A stretch of 64,000 bases of DNA, from contig OZ242331.1 in assembly GCA_965208275.1 (NCBI GenBank), positions 2,418,001 through 2,482,000 on the forward strand, in the 5' to 3' direction. Source of the DNA: Bin5 sp022827195 (GTDB lineage Bacteria > Chloroflexota > Anaerolineae > Caldilineales > Caldilineaceae). Below, piece after piece: positions 61,114 to 64,000 of the stretch (positions are counted from its first letter, which is position 1; each line of letters starts with the position of its first letter). Below the pieces are notes generated by a model that searched no databases, was not told the DNA's origin, and saw only the letters and a program-made list of their open reading frames with translations. A program made the position numbers and the translations under genes.

Positions 61114-61407
61114 TCTATGCGTTCCTCGCTAGCAAAACAGCATGCCGAATGGGACCGAAGAGTTCAGTTTTCCCAAACTCTTTAATCGATCCACGAAGTT
61201 ACACGAATTTTTACGAAGAAAAACTCTTGAGGATTTGCTCATCCTGAGTTGCTACCGGGCCACCGGAGGGCGCTGCCGGCAGATGGGAGGGGCTAAGACC
61301 CCGGCGCTCGCGGCACTGCCTCTTGTCAGAATCGTGGTTTGCCATGCGATCCTTTTTCGTTCAAGGCCGAGAAGGAGGTGCTTGGGTCCTCGCCGCGGCG
61401 GGTTGGC
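61114..61407. other. 294-base gap downstream of the desaturase-Rieske gene
   Basis: No gene seen. It holds a three-unit decamer repeat ending ACGAA (61189-61218) related to one at 63080-63099 on the far side of the desaturase gene. Confidence 0.45.
61189..61218. repeat. three tandem decamers with ACGAA
   Basis: ATCCACGAAG, TTACACGAAT and TTTTACGAAG are in exact 10-base register. A phrase TTGCTCAT follows about 20 bases later, as it also does after the related repeat at 63080-63099. Confidence 0.5.
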
Positions 61408-62814
61408 TCACTCGACTCTGAGGTAGAGCGTGTTGCCGCGGCGTTCGACGGGATAAGTTTCCAGGTGGTCGCAGGCAGGGGCGCGCAGGGCGCGGCCGGT
61501 GGCGACGTCGAAGCGGCCGTTGTGGAGCGGGCACTCGATGACGCCGTCGATGACGAGTCCGTCGGCGAGGTATGCGAACTCGTGTGTGCAGAGGCCGTCG
61601 GTGGCGTAGAAGCGGTCGTCCTTGAGGCGGTATACGGCAAAGGTGCGGCTGCCGTGGTCGATGCGGATTACGTCCTCTTCCTCGATGTCTTCGACGGGGC
61701 AGACCTCGATCCACTCACCGGCGGCCTCGGGGGCGCTGGCGACTTCGGCATCCTCGGTCTCGGGGTCCTTTGGAATGGGCCGCGGGATGACGTAGTCGGG
61801 TTGGCCGGTGGCCTGCTTGATGAGGGCGGGGATCATCTCCTTGTAGCATTGCCAGAGGCTTGTATAGGCCGGCGGCATCTGGTCCTTTACGGCCGCGTGC
61901 AGCTTGGGCAGGGCGTGGAAGGGGGTCATGGGCATCGAGTGATGCTCGATATGGTACTGCATGTTCATGTAGAGAAAGGCGAAGACCGGGTTTATGAAGA
62001 CGGTGCGGGTGTTTTCGCGGTGGTCGTAGGTGTCTTCGCCGAGGCCGGCGTGCTGGGTGAGGCCGAGGAGCTGGTGCAGCCAGCCGCCGTAGAAGCGGGG
62101 CAGGAGGACGAACATCATGGGCAGGAAGCTGCCGATGGCGATGGACCAGGCGGCGACGGCCAAGAGGATGGCGACGTAGATGCGGCTGGACAAGTACATC
62201 TTGGGCAGCTCGCGTTCGGGCATGAAATCGCGGACGTGGTCACTGGGGCGGCCGGCGGCGTTGCGGATGACGCGCCAGACTTCGGGTGGGCCGCTGCGGA
62301 GGTAGAAGAAGTCCATCAGGATTTTGAGCAGGTCGGCTGGGCGCGTGACCTGGATTTCGGGGTCGCGGCCGACGATGTAGGTGTGGGTATGGTGGCGGGA
62401 GTGGCTCCAGCGCCACATGATTGCCTCGCGCAGGGTGAGGAAGGAGTTGAAGTGGTAGAGGGCTTCGTTGAGCCAGTGGGTCTTGAAGGGTGTGCCGTGG
62501 CCGCATTCGTGCCAGGCGGCGTCGGAGGAGGTGTAGATGGTGCCGTAGATGAGGAAGGCTGGGATGGCCCACCATGTGCCCCAGGAGAGGAAGGCTAGGT
62601 AGCCGCTGCCGGCGAGGACGAGGAACCAGAGGCCGAAGTGCAAGAATGCGGGTCCGTCGCGGCGCTGCATGATTTCGCGCATCTGCTGGCGCGTGAGTTT
62701 CGGGCGCCACCAGGTTTCTTCCATGCGCTGTTCGATGCGGTCGCCGTCGAGCTCTACGGCGTCGCTGTGGCCGCCGGAGAGGCTGTAATCTCTGGAAAAG
62801 GTCTGCACAGCCAT
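61408..62814 (-). CDS. fatty-acid-desaturase-type di-iron oxygenase fused to a Rieske ferredoxin
   Basis: Membrane di-iron enzyme joined to its own electron carrier, 468 aa. The N-terminal desaturase domain has all three histidine boxes: HECGH (102-106), HSRHH (138-142) and HIEHH (288-292), with hydrophobic spans around 58-92 and 212-240. After an acidic linker (about 346-368) the C-terminal Rieske [2Fe-2S] domain has Cys-x-His (409/411) in LCTHEF and Cys-x2-His (428/431) in ECPLHNGRFD. In rhizobia MocD (oxygenase) and MocE (ferredoxin) are separate and demethylate the rhizopine 3-O-methyl-scyllo-inosamine; this protein resembles a MocD-MocE fusion. A lipid or alkane hydroxylase is the alternative. 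ATG 62814 has AAAGGAG 7-8 bases upstream. Confidence 0.9.
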   Translation of the reverse strand: MAVQTFSRDYSLSGGHSDAVELDGDRIEQRMEETWWRPKLTRQQMREIMQRRDGPAFLHFGLWFLVLAGSGYLAFLSWGTWWAIPAFLIYGTIYTSSDAAWHECGHGTPFKTHWLNEALYHFNSFLTLREAIMWRWSHSRHHTHTYIVGRDPEIQVTRPADLLKILMDFFYLRSGPPEVWRVIRNAAGRPSDHVRDFMPERELPKMYLSSRIYVAILLAVAAWSIAIGSFLPMMFVLLPRFYGGWLHQLLGLTQHAGLGEDTYDHRENTRTVFINPVFAFLYMNMQYHIEHHSMPMTPFHALPKLHAAVKDQMPPAYTSLWQCYKEMIPALIKQATGQPDYVIPRPIPKDPETEDAEVASAPEAAGEWIEVCPVEDIEEEDVIRIDHGSRTFAVYRLKDDRFYATDGLCTHEFAYLADGLVIDGVIECPLHNGRFDVATGRALRAPACDHLETYPVERRGNTLYLRVE

Positions 62815-62824
62815 GGGTGGTCTC

Positions 62825-62855
62825 CTTTCGGGAACGGGCGATTCGTTTCGGAAAG
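62825..62855 (-). promoter_or_regulatory. leader hairpin overlapping the ribosome site of the desaturase-Rieske gene
   Basis: On the minus strand the arms 62855-62844 and 62836-62825 pair at 10 of 12 positions around a 7-base loop. The 3' arm ends GAAAG and overlaps the ribosome site AAAGGAG (62828-62822), so folding could reduce translation. Confidence 0.4.
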
Positions 62856-62910
62856 TCCTTGCGGGCGGAAAGGGTACAGGCTTGCGCGAAATCGTGTGTG
62901 CGGTTGTCCT

Positions 62911-62916
62911 ATTGTA
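62911..62916 (-). promoter_or_regulatory. possible -10 element for the desaturase-Rieske gene
   Basis: TACAAT on the minus strand matches the -10 consensus at 5 of 6 positions, about 97 bases before the ATG at 62814. The -35 region at the right distance is poor. Confidence 0.3.
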
Positions 62917-63079
62917 GTCGAAAACGGTAGATTTTGCACTTGTGTGAACGGGAGACGGTTTAGTTTTTGGCTTCTTGTTTTTGGTTTCTAGTTTTTAGTT
63001 CATTGCGGGAGGCTCTAGTCTTCGTTGTGCTTTTTTGGTGTCGAGCGCATTGAGTGGTTGAGCCGGCAACATCTATGCT

Positions 63080-63099
63080 ATCCACGAAGGGGCACGAAG
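63080..63099. repeat. two tandem decamers with CACGAAG
   Basis: ATCCACGAAG and GGGCACGAAG in exact 10-base register, followed by GGTTGCTCAT. The first unit is identical to the first unit at 61189. Confidence 0.5.
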
Positions 63100-63376
63100 G
63101 GTTGCTCATGGGTGCCTTTTTGATTGAGTTGACAGTTTTTTGATCCAGGATTTGTTTGATTTCTCTGATGGACATGATTTGAGTCTTACTTCTATTGCTT
63201 TTCGTTCCTTAACTGTTTCCCCAATGAAAGCAAGAGTTTCGTTTTTCGAGACCTGTCAGATCTGTCCTGGTTTTTCCGGCCGTTGGTCCCGTCTTCTGCT
63301 AGTGCGTGAACCTGACATAGCGGATTTCCGGGGCGTTAGCCTGTCGGGACCGGGAGCCTCTCGTTGTGCCGCTAAA

Positions 63377-63394
63377 GGGGGACTTATGTCCCCC
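63377..63394. other. perfect 7-base-pair hairpin
   Basis: GGGGGAC (63377-63383) pairs with GTCCCCC (63388-63394) around loop TTAT. The following bases begin the CCAATGGCGC repeat. No gene end lies nearby. Confidence 0.5.
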
Positions 63395-63412
63395 AATGGC
63401 GCCCAATGGCGC
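63393..63412. repeat. two tandem CCAATGGCGC decamers
   Basis: CCAATGGCGC occurs twice in direct succession with a 10-base period. A related CCCCAATGG recurs around 63497. Confidence 0.55.
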
Positions 63413-63710
63413 CCTATATTTTTTTCGGGAGCGGCAATGCATTGTTCGTCTCGAGTTTTCGTTGATTGGCTTTCAGTATCCGGACATTTAGTATTTCCCC
63501 AATGGCCCAAAGTTTTCTTCCCGACGTGGGTGCGGCGATTTGTCCGTGTTTCGTATGTGAAATTTTGCAAATAGGTCGGTGTTCCATTAGGGACCTACTT
63601 TGGTAGATTGAGAAAGCTTCTAGTCTGAGATGCTTTTGGTTCGGTCGGGCCGGGCGAATGTGGGTTGGGGGTGGGGGGCAGGATATCGCGGCATTTCTTT
63701 GATGAGACTC

Positions 63711-63750
63711 GACGCATTCGGACGATCTCAGACGATCTCAGACGATCGAA
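63711..63750. repeat. four tandem decamers beginning GACG, with an inverted copy downstream
   Basis: GACGCATTCG, GACGATCTCA, GACGATCTCA and GACGATCGAA are in exact 10-base register. An inverted copy GAGATCGTC lies at 63766-63774, so the array could fold into a hairpin. Confidence 0.65.
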
Positions 63751-64000
63751 TATGGCTTCTTGTGCGAGATCGTCTGGTTGCGGGGGCGTGCGGTGTAGGC
63801 CGGTCGCGTGCCGGCGAATACCGGCTATTGAACGCGGGTTTGGGCAGGGCAAGGCTCGAATTGGGGGCATGACCGGCGGAATAGTGCTGCGGCAACTGCG
63901 ATCGCGGTAGGGCGGCGGTTCCCTGCGTTTGGCCGTGTTGATCTGTGTGTAACGGGAGGCGTGAGGCTCCAATTGATCCTGGCATGTATTGCTCTGCGGC

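Larger units (their letters stand above)
62940..64000. other. 1.06-kb terminal region with no convincing gene
   Basis: Several open frames of up to 144 codons exist on both strands, but none has a ribosome site, a known fold or protein-like composition. The stretch 62950-63600 is T-rich on the plus strand, unlike the genes around it. It contains decamer repeats (63080-63099, 63393-63412, 63711-63750) and a perfect hairpin (63377-63394). A gene cut by the right edge cannot be excluded. Confidence 0.5.

Noticed and set aside
61339..62598. Open frame of 419 codons on the plus strand
   Set aside because: It is opposite the desaturase-Rieske gene; Gly/Val/Glu-rich composition typical of antisense frames.
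63140..63574. Open frame of 144 codons on the plus strand near the right end
   Set aside because: No ribosome site, no recognisable fold, and it crosses a perfect hairpin and tandem repeats; I treat it as non-coding.

Overview
The window reads as a piece of a high-GC chromosome from a Chloroflexota bacterium, most likely of the Caldilineaceae or a relative. This is an inference from gene style: many lipoprotein solute-binding proteins with CAPVAP-like N-termini, Thr/Pro-rich linkers, several phytanoyl-CoA dioxygenase (PhyH) paralogues and sugar ABC permeases without their own ATPases. No rRNA, tRNA, CRISPR array, transposase or phage gene was recognised. I support 51 protein genes.

Layout. 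(1) Bases 1-4636 (+): a cobalamin block with the 3' part of cobN, a BtuF-like corrinoid-binding lipoprotein and cobQ. (2) 4743-9927 (-): a ThuA protein, two medium-chain dehydrogenases, a TIM-barrel isomerase and a GH51 arabinofuranosidase. A HEAT-repeat AlkD-like gene (10065-11039, +) with its own promoter follows. (3) 11133-21924 (-): a long run with two complete sugar ABC transporters (minus ATPase), a pair of PhyH dioxygenases between them and a GH127-like zinc-thiolate hydrolase at the end, headed by a good promoter at 21967-21995. (4) 22196-26795 (-): two tandem secreted SH3b proteins with different C-terminal domains, and two more PhyH genes. (5) 26863-34629 (+): a canonical promoter, a structured leader, inositol-phosphate synthase, a PfkB kinase, a third sugar ABC system, a Gfo/Idh/MocA oxidoreductase and a PEP mutase/isocitrate lyase-family enzyme that seems to start at ATC. 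(6) 34829-49817 (+): a sugar-binding protein, a peptide-type binding protein with DppB/DppC-like permeases, three tandem beta-propeller glycosidase-like proteins, sugar permeases, a DeoC aldolase and a second Gfo/Idh oxidoreductase. (7) 50270-58251 (+): a fifth sugar ABC system, an AtuA-like pair, a GMC oxidoreductase and an NAD epimerase. (8) 58471-62814 (-): PhyH, a TIM-barrel isomerase, Gfo/Idh/MocA and a desaturase-Rieske fusion that resembles rhizopine MocD fused to MocE. The last 1.1 kb holds no convincing gene but has short repeats with a 10-base period.

How it fits together. Apart from the cobalamin block, this is a catabolic island for plant- or algal-type glycans and small polyols. 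Secreted or cytoplasmic hydrolases release sugars, six binding-protein-dependent importers bring them in, and NAD(P) oxidoreductases, TIM-barrel isomerases, aldolases and Fe(II)/2-oxoglutarate or Rieske oxygenases process them. No transporter has an ATPase gene here and no transcription factor is visible, so shared ATPases and distant regulators are implied. The most systematic sequence signal is a strong stem-loop directly after every one of the six sugar- or peptide-binding protein genes.
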